DNA of 64,000 nucleotides, from positions 1-64,000 of the forward strand of contig CAJOEJ010000008.1 in NCBI GenBank assembly GCA_905233375.1, read 5' to 3'. The translations under genes and the position numbers were made by a program. Below, in pieces: positions 14,674 through 22,480 of this stretch. A model generated the notes under the pieces. It saw nothing but the letters and a program-made list of their open reading frames with translations. It was not told the origin of the DNA and searched no databases. Positions within the stretch are counted from its first letter, which is position 1; every line of letters begins with the position of its first letter. Source of the DNA: Paludibacteraceae bacterium. Its GTDB lineage: Bacteria > Bacteroidota > Bacteroidia > Bacteroidales > Paludibacteraceae.

Positions 14674-16137
14674 TTGGTCAGGAAAATAGACATATATCTG
14701 CTGAAGAACTTCCTGTGGTTGTTCTTTGCCACGTTTTTTATTGCCATCTTTATCCTGCTGATGCAGTTCATGTGGATGCATGTGAACGATCTGGTGGGCA
14801 AAGGTATCGGTTTGTCCGTTCTGGCGGAGTTCTTCGTGTATGCCACGGCGTCGGTGGTACCGCTGGCGCTCCCTTTGGCTATTCTGCTCAGTTCGCTCAT
14901 CGCGTTCGGTAACTTGGCGGAGAAATTCGAACTGACGGCGATGAAGGCAGCCGGCATCTCGCTGTTCCGCATCCTGCGTCCGTTGGCGGTAGCGGTGGCG
15001 CTCCTGAGCGTCGGGGCGTTCTATTTCAGCAATAACGTGCTCCCTAAATCGCAGGTCAAGCTGTGGGCGCTCATCTTCTCTTTGAGGCAGAAGAGTCCCG
15101 AACTGCAGATACCGGTAGGCGAGTTCTACGACGAGATAAGCGGCTATCATATCTATGTGCGTGACAAGACGCCGCGCGGCGAGTTGCTCAACATCATGAT
15201 CTACGACTACTCGGCGGGTTTCGAAAATGCCAAAGTGATGGTGGCGGATACAGGTCGTCTGAGTTCGAGTGCCGACAAGCGGTTCCTGATGCTCGACCTC
15301 GTGCAGGGCGAAGCGTTTGAGAACCTGAACAAGAAACAGCAGCGCGCCACCGGATCCACCAAGAGCATCCCGTACCGGCGCGAGACGTTCAGCCACAAGC
15401 GCATCGTCATTGATTTTGCGACCAACTTCAACCGGTACGACGAGTCCATTCTGGACGACCAGCATGTGAGCAAGAACGTGTCGCAGCTGATGCACTCGAT
15501 CGACTCCGTGCAGGAATTGTCGCACGAACGGAGCCGTGACCAGAGCAGCCGGTTGATAGGGGAACGCTATTTCGGACGGGAGAACAGAAAAGAAACGATC
15601 CTTGTCCCTGGGTCGCTGACGGAGGACGAACGGAGGACGTACAACCTCGACAGCCTGTGGGCGGAGGCATCGGTCACCACCATGCAGCGGGTCTATACGA
15701 CGGCGATCGACCGCGCGAAGAACTACAAAGACCAGATCGAGTACAACTCCATCATGCTGGAGGACTCCGAGCGCTATATACGCAAACATGAGATCGAGCT
15801 GCACCGCAAGTTCACGCTCGCCTTTGCCTGTCTGGTCTTCTTTTTCATCGGCGCTCCGCTGGGTGCCATCATACGGAAAGGCGGACTGGGAGCACCGGTG
15901 GTTATATCGGTCATCCTATTCATTATATATTATATTATAGACAATACTGGATACAAGATGGCACGCGAAGCCATATGGCCGTGTTGGGCAGGCATGTGGC
16001 TCAGTTCGTTCGTTTTGCTGCCCACCGGCATCTTCCTTACGTACAAAGCCGCGACCGATTCGCCGCTCTTCAACCCCGAAGCATGGGTGATACAGTACAA
16101 AAAGGCGATGGCGCGCATCAAAGGGCTCAAACATTAA
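14674..16137 (+). CDS. LptF/LptG (YjgP/YjgQ) family lipopolysaccharide-export permease
   Basis: A 487-residue inner-membrane subunit of the LptB2FG-type ABC exporter. Three N-terminal helices include FFATFFIAIFILLMQFMWMH and SVVPLALPLAILLSSLIAFG; a large periplasmic domain follows (residues about 130-360), then helices around LAFACLVFFFIGAPLGAIIR, VVISVILFIIYYIIDN and LSSFVLLPTGIFL. The start appears to be the TTG at 14674, directly after the cdd stop; there is no ATG before residue 29. The periplasmic domain, with its charged helix near residues 270-370, is longer than in E. coli, as is usual in Bacteroidetes. Confidence 0.88.
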   Translation: MVRKIDIYLLKNFLWLFFATFFIAIFILLMQFMWMHVNDLVGKGIGLSVLAEFFVYATASVVPLALPLAILLSSLIAFGNLAEKFELTAMKAAGISLFRILRPLAVAVALLSVGAFYFSNNVLPKSQVKLWALIFSLRQKSPELQIPVGEFYDEISGYHIYVRDKTPRGELLNIMIYDYSAGFENAKVMVADTGRLSSSADKRFLMLDLVQGEAFENLNKKQQRATGSTKSIPYRRETFSHKRIVIDFATNFNRYDESILDDQHVSKNVSQLMHSIDSVQELSHERSRDQSSRLIGERYFGRENRKETILVPGSLTEDERRTYNLDSLWAEASVTTMQRVYTTAIDRAKNYKDQIEYNSIMLEDSERYIRKHEIELHRKFTLAFACLVFFFIGAPLGAIIRKGGLGAPVVISVILFIIYYIIDNTGYKMAREAIWPCWAGMWLSSFVLLPTGIFLTYKAATDSPLFNPEAWVIQYKKAMARIKGLKH

Positions 16138-16146
16138 GGTTTAATT

Positions 16147-17415
16147 ATGAAAATCAATACAATACAAGAAGCATTAGAGGACTTTCGCGAAGGAAAGTTT
16201 GTGATAGTGGTGGATGACGAGGACCGCGAGAACGAAGGCGACTTCATCATTGCGGCGGAGAAAATAACGCCGGAGAAAGTCAATTTCATGCTGCAGCACG
16301 GTCGTGGTGTGTTGTGCTGTCCGATCACGGAGCAGCGTTGCGCCGAGTTGGATCTGATGCACCAGGTGGCGAACAACACCTCGATGCTCGGCACGCCTTT
16401 CACGGTGACGGTGGATAAGTTGGAGGGGTGCACGACGGGTGTGTCGGCGGCGGATCGTGCCGCTACCATCCGTGCCTTGGCGGATCCCGCTTCGCGTCCC
16501 GAGACTTTCGGGCGTCCCGGACACATCAACCCGCTCTATGCCCGCATGGGCGGCGTGCTGCAACGTGCCGGACACACGGAAGCCGGAGTGGATCTTGCCC
16601 GTCTGGCAGGTCTGTATCCCGCTGCGGCGCTCATCGAGATCATGAATGCCGACGGCACGATGGCACGCATGCCGCAGTTGCAGGAGGTGGCACGCGAGTT
16701 CGGACTCAAGATCATCACCATCAAGGATCTGATAGCCTACCGTCTGGAAAACGAGCGTTCGTCCGCCGGAGACGGTCAGACGGGATCAAACGATCTCAAA
16801 CAACCTCAAACGATCTCCAACATCCTCATCGAGCGCGGCGATACCGTCTTCCTGCCTACCGCGCACGGCGAATTCATGCTCACGCCTTTCCGCGACCTGA
16901 CGACGGGACTGGAGCATGTGGTGCTGACCAAAGGCGAATGGACGGAAGACGAACCCGTGTTGTGCCGGGTACACTCCAGTTGCATGACCGGGGACATTTT
17001 CGGCTCGCAGCGGTGCGAGTGCGGCGAACAGCTGACCAAAGCCATGCAGATGATCGAAGCCGAAGGGAAAGGGATTCTCGTCTATATGAACCAGGAGGGA
17101 CGCGGCATCGGACTGATGAACAAGATACGTGCGTACAAGCTGCAGGAACAGGGCGAGGATACGGTAGAGGCGAATGTACACCTCGGTTTCCGTCCCGACG
17201 AACGCGACTACGGCGTCGGTGCGCAGATTCTCAAAGAGATGAAAGCATGCAAGCTGCGGCTGATGACCAATAATCCCGTCAAACGCGTAGGATTGGAGAG
17301 TTATGGCATCGAAATCGTTGAGAATGTGCCGATTGAGATTCAACCGAACCGCTGGAACGAACGCTACATGCGGACGAAAAAAGAAAAAATGCACCACGAT
17401 TTGAAGCTGGTATGA
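16147..17415 (+). CDS. ribBA: RibBA: DHBP synthase / GTP cyclohydrolase II
   Basis: A 422-residue bifunctional riboflavin enzyme. Residues 1-205 are 3,4-dihydroxy-2-butanone 4-phosphate synthase ([55 protein letters not shown]). Residues 220-415 are GTP cyclohydrolase II ([20 protein letters not shown] with the zinc cysteines, [34 protein letters not shown]). A short linker, roughly residues 208-222, has low-complexity [17 protein letters not shown]. Starts ten bases after the LptF-like gene. Confidence 0.96.
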   Translation: MKINTIQEALEDFREGKFVIVVDDEDRENEGDFIIAAEKITPEKVNFMLQHGRGVLCCPITEQRCAELDLMHQVANNTSMLGTPFTVTVDKLEGCTTGVSAADRAATIRALADPASRPETFGRPGHINPLYARMGGVLQRAGHTEAGVDLARLAGLYPAAALIEIMNADGTMARMPQLQEVAREFGLKIITIKDLIAYRLENERSSAGDGQTGSNDLKQPQTISNILIERGDTVFLPTAHGEFMLTPFRDLTTGLEHVVLTKGEWTEDEPVLCRVHSSCMTGDIFGSQRCECGEQLTKAMQMIEAEGKGILVYMNQEGRGIGLMNKIRAYKLQEQGEDTVEANVHLGFRPDERDYGVGAQILKEMKACKLRLMTNNPVKRVGLESYGIEIVENVPIEIQPNRWNERYMRTKKEKMHHDLKLV

Positions 17416-17421
17416 CCATTT

Positions 17422-17436
17422 TGGCACGGTATTTGA
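17422..17436 (+). promoter_or_regulatory. Candidate sigma-54 promoter for the 17509 gene
   Basis: TGGCAC at 17422-17427 and TTGA at 17433-17436 have the -24/-12 spacing (GG then ten bases then GA instead of GC). No ordinary TAnnTTTG box is seen in this gap. rpoN is encoded at 37063-38562. By-eye match only. Confidence 0.45.
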
Positions 17437-17450
17437 ATGGAACAGGTAAC

Positions 17451-17484
17451 GGGATACCGGTATAACAACATACCGGGATACCGG
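17451..17484. repeat. Nested direct and inverted repeats in the 17509 leader
   Basis: GGGATACCGG occurs at 17451-17460 and again at 17475-17484; CCGGTAT and ATACCGG (17457-17476) form a perfect 7-bp inverted repeat around a 6-base loop. Lying between the sigma-54-like promoter and the ATG, it could be an operator or an mRNA stem. Confidence 0.5.
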
Positions 17485-17508
17485 AGAACAATTTAAAACA
17501 ATACGGTT

Positions 17509-18876
17509 ATGAAACGACTAACTACACTTCTGATGACGCTCGCACTCATGAGTACGGCGTTATGGGCAAACGAAACGATCACCGTTTCCGCCAACAGTTC
17601 GGATATCTCCGAGGGACTGGACCTGAAGGTTGTAGCTAAGCTATTTGCGGACGCTAAGAACCTGGAAGAGTTCGAGACGATGCTGAATAACCCGGATAGC
17701 GCGTTCTGTAATTTGGATCTCAACGGAGACGGACAAGTCGACTACTTGCGCGTAGTGGAGACGGGAGAAGGCAACAGCCGCCTCGTCGTACTGCAAGCGA
17801 TCCTCGCCAAAGACATCTATCAGGATGTGGCATCGATATACGTCCAGAAAGATGAGAGCAACAACGTGACCGTTCAGATAGTAGGCGACGAATACGTATA
17901 TGGTACGGATTACATCATCGAACCCGTTTACGTCTATCGTCCTGTCATATACGACTGGTTCTGGAGCCCCTCCTGGTACGCATGGAACTCGCCCTGGTAT
18001 TGGGGATATTATCCTAACTGGTGGTACGTTCACAACTGCTGGGCACACGACTGGTACTGGCATCACTGCTACGCATGGCATCACCATCATCACCACCACT
18101 GCTCTTTCCGTCCCGGTCACCACGTGCATACAGGCTATCATGACCTGCACCAGCACGTTACCCGCAGAGACTACGCAGTTGTTCATCCCGACCGTTCATT
18201 CACCCGCCGCAATGCCGGCATGACGAACGCCCGCGAGATCCGCCGCACCAGCACCGCCCGTGGCGCTACCCGTCAGACGGAAGGCGGTAACACGATCCGT
18301 CCGCTCAACGGCAACACGAGCCAACGAGGCGAAAGCACCCGTCAGTCAGCCACCACCGGTCGTACGTTCGGCAGTACCAACACCGCTGCTTCCCGCTCGC
18401 AAGCAACCCGCAGCACGGAGTCGGTAACGCGCAGCACGAACACCCAAACGGCTACACGTAGTACCAATACGGCTACACGGAGCACCAATACGGCAACCCG
18501 CAGTACCAATACTGCAACGAGGAGCACCAATACGGCAACGACTACACGTAGTACGAATACGGCGACCCGCAGTACCAATACGGCAACACGTAGCACCAAT
18601 ACGGCTACCCGTAGTACGAATACCCAAACGGCGACCCGTAGTACGAACAGTGGCACGGCTACCCGTAGTACCAATACGGCAACGCGCACCAGCAGCACCA
18701 CATCCAACCGCATCAGCAGTTCCGGCACTTCGGGCGGTGCACGCACAGGCACTTATTCCGGCGTAAGCACGCGTTCGGGCGGAGGTTCCTCCTCATCCGG
18801 AGCCAGCAGAGGTGGAGGCGGAGGCGGAAGCCACGGAGGTGGAAGCCGCGGAGGCGGTTCGGCTACCAGAAGATAA
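17509..18876 (+). CDS. Secreted low-complexity repeat protein with an N-terminal EF-hand-like motif
   Basis: 455 residues. A signal peptide (about residues 1-20) is followed by a globular part with DLNGDGQVDYLRVVETGEG, which resembles a calcium-binding loop. Residues 140-225 are very rich in tryptophan, tyrosine and histidine (WYWHHCYAWHHHHHHHC). Residues 305-390 are a tandem TATRSTN array, and the tail is serine/glycine-rich with many arginines. The protein is probably exported and highly basic. The N-terminal part resembles a Bacteroidales secreted family of unknown role; the repeats look able to change length by slippage. The upstream promoter looks sigma-54-like. Confidence 0.7.
   Translation: MKRLTTLLMTLALMSTALWANETITVSANSSDISEGLDLKVVAKLFADAKNLEEFETMLNNPDSAFCNLDLNGDGQVDYLRVVETGEGNSRLVVLQAILAKDIYQDVASIYVQKDESNNVTVQIVGDEYVYGTDYIIEPVYVYRPVIYDWFWSPSWYAWNSPWYWGYYPNWWYVHNCWAHDWYWHHCYAWHHHHHHHCSFRPGHHVHTGYHDLHQHVTRRDYAVVHPDRSFTRRNAGMTNAREIRRTSTARGATRQTEGGNTIRPLNGNTSQRGESTRQSATTGRTFGSTNTAASRSQATRSTESVTRSTNTQTATRSTNTATRSTNTATRSTNTATRSTNTATTTRSTNTATRSTNTATRSTNTATRSTNTQTATRSTNSGTATRSTNTATRTSSTTSNRISSSGTSGGARTGTYSGVSTRSGGGSSSSGASRGGGGGGSHGGGSRGGGSATRR
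18421..18690 (+). repeat. Tandem repeat array encoding TATRSTN units
   Basis: Units of 18-24 bases built on ACACGTAGTACCAATACGGC variants repeat about twelve times in-frame. Synonymous differences between units (AGCACC, AGTACC, AGTACG) show the array is not fresh, but its length could still vary by recombination. Confidence 0.85.
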
Positions 18877-18877
18877 G

Positions 18878-18904
18878 AAAAAGCGCTTTCGGGCGCTTTT
18901 TTTA
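18878..18904 (+). terminator. Rho-independent terminator
   Basis: AAAGCGC at 18880-18886 pairs with GCGCTTT at 18893-18899 and a T-run follows. It lies just after the repeat-protein stop codon. Confidence 0.85.
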
Positions 18905-18924
18905 GATAAAAAAACGTGTGACAC

Positions 18925-18955
18925 TTGCATATATCAAAAAAAAGTAGTACCTTTG
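18925..18955 (+). promoter_or_regulatory. Promoter of pdxJ
   Basis: TTGCATATATC begins at 18925 and TACCTTTG spans 18948-18955, with 19 bases between the boxes. Confidence 0.78.
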
Positions 18956-19011
18956 CACCCGAAAATAGAAATTTATCGTTCCTGCATGGGATAAGAAATG
19001 ATTTTATCACT

Positions 19012-19728
19012 ATGACGAAGTTAAGTGTAAATATCAACAAGGTAGCAACCTTGCGAAATGCGCGTGGCGGCAATATGCCTGATGTGCAGCGTTTTGCAGT
19101 CGATTGTGAGTTGTTCGGAGCCCAGGGAATAACGGTACACCCTCGTCCTGACGAGCGCCATATCCGCAAGGAAGATGTGTACCAGCTCAAGTCAATGGTG
19201 ACGACCGAACTCAACGTGGAGGGCAACCCGACGGATGAGTTTCTGGCGCTGGTGACGGATATCCGTCCGACCCAGGTGACCCTGGTGCCCGATGCCCCGA
19301 ACCAGCTGACTTCCAACCACGGATGGGACACGCGCCGGCATCTGGATTTTCTCAAAGGGGTAGTGAACCAGTTGCACGCCTCCCGTATCCGCGTGAGCAT
19401 TTTTGTGGATGCAGACCCTGTCATGGTCGAGTACGCGCTGCGTACCGGTGCCGACCGGGTGGAGCTGTATACGGGTCCCTATGCCGAGATGTTCGAATCG
19501 GATCCGCAGAAAGCCATTGACACATATCGTCCGGCGGCGATGAAAGCGCATGAGTTGGGCTTGGGTTTGAACGCAGGGCATGACCTGAACCTCAAGAACC
19601 TCAAGCCGTTCATTCAGGCGTTCCCGTGGACAGCTGAGGTGAGCATTGGACATGCCATAGTCTGTGACGCGCTCTATCTCGGTATTCAGGAAACCATTCA
19701 GGAGTACCTCGAGTGCCTGAAAAAATAA
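19012..19728 (+). CDS. pdxJ: Pyridoxine 5'-phosphate synthase
   Basis: A 238-residue TIM-barrel enzyme condensing 1-deoxyxylulose 5-phosphate with 3-amino-2-oxopropyl phosphate to pyridoxine 5'-phosphate, the last ring-forming step of vitamin B6 synthesis. [17 protein letters not shown] is the conserved start, [18 protein letters not shown] and [19 protein letters not shown] are signature blocks, and [15 protein letters not shown] and [16 protein letters not shown] the phosphate-binding end. The ATG at 19012 is chosen because upstream frames run into the promoter. ExbB-type genes follow after a short repeat-like spacer. Confidence 0.96.
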   Translation: MTKLSVNINKVATLRNARGGNMPDVQRFAVDCELFGAQGITVHPRPDERHIRKEDVYQLKSMVTTELNVEGNPTDEFLALVTDIRPTQVTLVPDAPNQLTSNHGWDTRRHLDFLKGVVNQLHASRIRVSIFVDADPVMVEYALRTGADRVELYTGPYAEMFESDPQKAIDTYRPAAMKAHELGLGLNAGHDLNLKNLKPFIQAFPWTAEVSIGHAIVCDALYLGIQETIQEYLECLKK

Positions 19729-19771
19729 ATCGTAACATGCATTGTAAATCGTTAAATCGTAAATAATCTGT

Positions 19772-20464
19772 ATGCTTTTACAAATTGACACCCTTGCTTT
19801 GGCAGAGGAAACAATCAACCAGGCGGCGGAGCCTGTTCAGGAGTCTATTAATCTGTGGCAGATGGCGCAGTACGGCGGATGGATCATGATTCTGCTGGCA
19901 TTACTGCTCGCCGGCGCATGTTATATTTTTATTGAGCGCCTGGTGGTGCTCAAGCAGGCGACACGCGAAGACAAATCGTTCATGGACCGTATCCGCGATT
20001 ATATCCATGACGGGAAGATCGACAGTGCCCTGAACCTGTGCAAGCAAACGGACACGCCTTCGGCGCATATGATAGAAAAAGGTATCACGCGTATCGGTCG
20101 CCCGATGCAGGATGTACAGGTGGCGGTCGAGAACGTAGGAAACCTGGAGGTGGGACGTCTGGAGAAAGGTCTTGTCATCATGGCTACTATCGCTGCCGGA
20201 GCTCCGATGCTCGGTTTCCTCGGCACCGTTCTCGGTATGGTGCAGACTTTCTATAACATGGCGCAGACCTCCGGAGGTATCATCGAGATGTCGGCGCTCT
20301 CAACCGGTATGTACCAGGCGATGGTGACCACTATCGGCGGTTTGATCGTGGGTATTCTGGCGATGTTCGCCTATAACTTCCTCGTTTCGCGTATCGACCG
20401 CGTTGTTCGTCTGCTCGAGAGCCGCACGATGGAGTTCATGGATCTGCTGAATGAACCGGCATAG
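19772..20464 (+). CDS. MotA/TolQ/ExbB family proton channel
   Basis: 230 residues with three membrane helices: GGWIMILLALLLAGACYIFI (about residue 30), then a cytoplasmic domain, then the pair around GLVIMATIAAGAPMLGFLGT and MVTTIGGLIVGILAMFAYNF, the conserved channel block. Such pentamers use the proton motive force to move TonB or TolA across the periplasm. An ExbD/TolR gene and a TonB/TolA-like gene follow, forming a complete energiser set. Whether it serves TonB receptors or the Tol-Pal system cannot be settled, since no tolB or pal is adjacent. Confidence 0.9.
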   Translation: MLLQIDTLALAEETINQAAEPVQESINLWQMAQYGGWIMILLALLLAGACYIFIERLVVLKQATREDKSFMDRIRDYIHDGKIDSALNLCKQTDTPSAHMIEKGITRIGRPMQDVQVAVENVGNLEVGRLEKGLVIMATIAAGAPMLGFLGTVLGMVQTFYNMAQTSGGIIEMSALSTGMYQAMVTTIGGLIVGILAMFAYNFLVSRIDRVVRLLESRTMEFMDLLNEPA

Positions 20465-20604
20465 ATCAATTGACGATTGGACGAATGACGATTGGACGAA
20501 TGATTGTTCAATTGAAAAATTGTTCGATTCTCCGTTAAATCGTAAATAACAATAAATCGTCCATAAATCGTAAAATCGTAAATTGTAAAATTGTAAATCA
20601 TTTT
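20465..20604. repeat. AT-rich micro-repeat spacer
   Basis: The gap consists of short near-tandem words: GACGATTGGACGAAT twice, then TAAATCGTAAATAACAATAA, TCGTAAAATCGTAAATTG and similar. Related words occur at 19729-19771 and 21841-21883, the other gaps of this operon. No gene or clear promoter seen. Confidence 0.6.
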
Positions 20605-21012
20605 ATGTCTCTTAAGAAACGCAATAGGGTAGAAGCGACCTTCGCGATGAGTTCGATGACGGATCTGGTGTTCCTGTTATTGCTCTTCTTCGTGATGGCA
20701 TCCACTATGTCTTCACCCAACGATATCAAAATCAACCTTCCTACTTCGCGGGCACAGAAAGCATCCCGTCCGCAGGTGGCGAAAGTGTCAATAGACAACT
20801 TGGGCAACTATTTCGTGGCGCTGGGCAAGGATAAACCCGTGCCGGTGGATCCGGATAATTTGGAGGGCTATCTGAGTCGTGTGCAGCAGGCGGACACCAC
20901 GATGTATATCGCCCTGCATGCTGATGAAGATGTTGCTTACAAAGAGGTGGTTCGCGTGCTCGACATTGCGAATCAGCACCATATGAAACTGGTCGTGGCT
21001 ACGAAACGATAG
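20605..21012 (+). CDS. ExbD/TolR family protein
   Basis: A 135-residue protein with one N-terminal membrane helix (TDLVFLLLLFFVMASTM) preceded by EATFAMSSMTD, which holds the conserved aspartate that relays protons in the ExbB-ExbD channel. The periplasmic part has the usual PTSRAQ and VSIDNLGNYFV start and ends with KEVVRVLDIANQHHMKLVV, the peptidoglycan- or partner-facing fold. It is the second gene of the ExbB-ExbD-TonB-type set. Confidence 0.9.
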   Translation: MSLKKRNRVEATFAMSSMTDLVFLLLLFFVMASTMSSPNDIKINLPTSRAQKASRPQVAKVSIDNLGNYFVALGKDKPVPVDPDNLEGYLSRVQQADTTMYIALHADEDVAYKEVVRVLDIANQHHMKLVVATKR

Positions 21013-21031
21013 TGAGTATATAAAATTTTTT

Positions 21032-21844
21032 GTGACTAAGAAACAGGAACGACATATTGTTGCAACGATCGGCACGATAGTGTTTATGGTGCTGGTGTTC
21101 CTTTTGCTGTGGCTGCTGCGGTTGTTTGCTGTGGCTCCGGAGCAAGAGGAAGGCGTTGAAGTGGCGTTCGGCGAGGTGCAGGAAGCCGGCGGTTATATGC
21201 CGGAGCAGTCGGAGGCGGTGCCGTTACCCTCTCCCGAACCGGCAGCTCCGGAAGCGGTAGCCGCTCTTTCGGACAACGACTTGATGACGCAGGAGGACGA
21301 GGAAGCGCTGGCACTCCGTCGTGAGCAGGAGCGCAAAGAGCGTGAACGCCAGCAGGCGGAAGCCGAGCGTATCAAGCGTGAGAAGGAAGAGAAAGTGCGT
21401 CAGGAAGCGGAGCGCATAGCCCGTGAAGCTGCCGAAGCAGAGCGCAAAGCCAAAGAGGCGGAAGCCATCGCGAATGCCAACAAATTAGGTTCGCTCTTCG
21501 GAAATACCGATAATACCACGGGTTCAGGAGACGGACAAGGAAACGGACAGAAAGGAAATCCCATCGGGCATGGTTCCACAGGAAACGGTTCGTGGTCACT
21601 TGCCGGGCGCGGTATAAAAGGTACTTTGCCTCAACCCGCCAACACCTTTAATCAGGAAGGAAGAGTTATTGTGGAGATACGTGTCAATGCAGCCGGACAG
21701 GTTATTTCAGCTGTGCATAAAGGCGGAACCGTATCCGACAAACAAACCATACAACTCGCTCTCGATGCGGCGAAAAAAGCCAAGTTCACGGAGGGCGACC
21801 AAGATCAGATAGGAACAATCACATATAATTTTAAATTTAATTAA
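21032..21844 (+). CDS. TonB/TolA-like energy transducer
   Basis: A 270-residue protein starting at a GTG. An N-terminal membrane helix (VFMVLVFLLLWLLRLFAV) is followed by an acidic and proline-rich segment, a long Glu/Lys/Arg/Ala coiled coil around residues 90-150 (REQERKERERQQAEAERIKR) and a TonB-type C-terminal domain (FNQEGRVIVEIRVNAAGQVI, AKFTEG, GTITYNFKF). The coiled coil recalls TolA and the C-terminus TonB, so it could serve either role; position after ExbB and ExbD supports energy transduction. No start ATG lies before residue 19. Confidence 0.86.
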   Translation: MTKKQERHIVATIGTIVFMVLVFLLLWLLRLFAVAPEQEEGVEVAFGEVQEAGGYMPEQSEAVPLPSPEPAAPEAVAALSDNDLMTQEDEEALALRREQERKERERQQAEAERIKREKEEKVRQEAERIAREAAEAERKAKEAEAIANANKLGSLFGNTDNTTGSGDGQGNGQKGNPIGHGSTGNGSWSLAGRGIKGTLPQPANTFNQEGRVIVEIRVNAAGQVISAVHKGGTVSDKQTIQLALDAAKKAKFTEGDQDQIGTITYNFKFN

Positions 21845-21883
21845 TTTTACATTTTGTAATTTTTAATTTTTAATTGTTAATTT

Positions 21884-22411
21884 ATGAATTATCTTTTCCT
21901 CGACAATGGCTTCGAAGAAATCGAAGCGATCACTACGATTGATTTACTTCGTCGTGCGAACATCGCAGTCACTACGGTCTCCGTGACCGGAAATCCCATG
22001 GTACTCGGTGCGCATAACATCGCAGTCGAAGCAGACGGAGTGATTGAAAAAATTGATTTCTCGGATGCTGAGATGCTTATTCTGCCGGGTGGTTCGACCA
22101 AACTCGGTGATTGTTCCGCGTTGTGCGAACTGCTCGTTGAGCATAACAAAGCCGACAAACTGATAGCCGCCATCTGCGCCGCTCCGTCCGTGCTCGGTAA
22201 GTTGGGTATTCTCAAAGGCAAGCAGGCTACGTGTTATCCCGGTTTCCAGAAAGCTCTCGGCGAGAGTTATGTCGGCGGACTCGTGGTAGAGTCGAAGAAT
22301 GTGATCACGGCGAAAGGACCGGGTCTGAGTGCGGATTTTGCGTTCTGTCTGATCGAGCGTCTCGCCGGTTCGGATGCAGCGGATGAGGTGTATGACAAAG
22401 CGTTGTATTGA
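21884..22411 (+). CDS. DJ-1/PfpI family protein (YajL-like)
   Basis: A 175-residue alpha/beta protein of the DJ-1 superfamily. DNGFEEIEAITTIDLLRRA is the conserved start with the active-site glutamate; LILPGGSTKLGDC is the glycine-rich loop; AAICAAPSVLGKLGILKGK contains the nucleophile-elbow cysteine. Members act as chaperones, glyoxalases or deglycases, the latter disputed. Full length. A spacer of AT-rich micro-repeats separates it from the TonB-like gene, and it ends before a bidirectional terminator shared with valS. Confidence 0.92.
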   Translation: MNYLFLDNGFEEIEAITTIDLLRRANIAVTTVSVTGNPMVLGAHNIAVEADGVIEKIDFSDAEMLILPGGSTKLGDCSALCELLVEHNKADKLIAAICAAPSVLGKLGILKGKQATCYPGFQKALGESYVGGLVVESKNVITAKGPGLSADFAFCLIERLAGSDAADEVYDKALY

Positions 22412-22432
22412 TATCATTCTCCCATTGATATG

Positions 22433-22461
22433 AAAAAAAGCGTCCTTTCGGGCGCTTTTTT
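22433..22461. terminator. Bidirectional terminator between the DJ-1 gene and valS
   Basis: AAAAAAAGCG at 22432-22441 and CGCTTTTTT at 22453-22461 form a stem around TCCTTTCGGG, usable by the two converging transcripts. Confidence 0.85.
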
Positions 22462-22480
22462 GTTGGACCGATGTCCGTTC

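Noticed and set aside
14635..15804. 389-codon minus-strand frame opposite the lptF-like gene
   Set aside because: Antisense shadow rich in Arg, His and Gln; the plus-strand gene has clear membrane helices and family motifs.
18100..18122. Run of histidines suggesting a vector-derived His tag
   Set aside because: It lies inside a natural His/Trp/Tyr-rich region of a chromosomal gene, with mixed codons and an adjacent cysteine, so it is not a cloning artefact.
18421..18690. Regular repeats that might be a CRISPR array
   Set aside because: The units are in-frame, without unique spacers, and encode TATRSTN in a signal-peptide-bearing protein.
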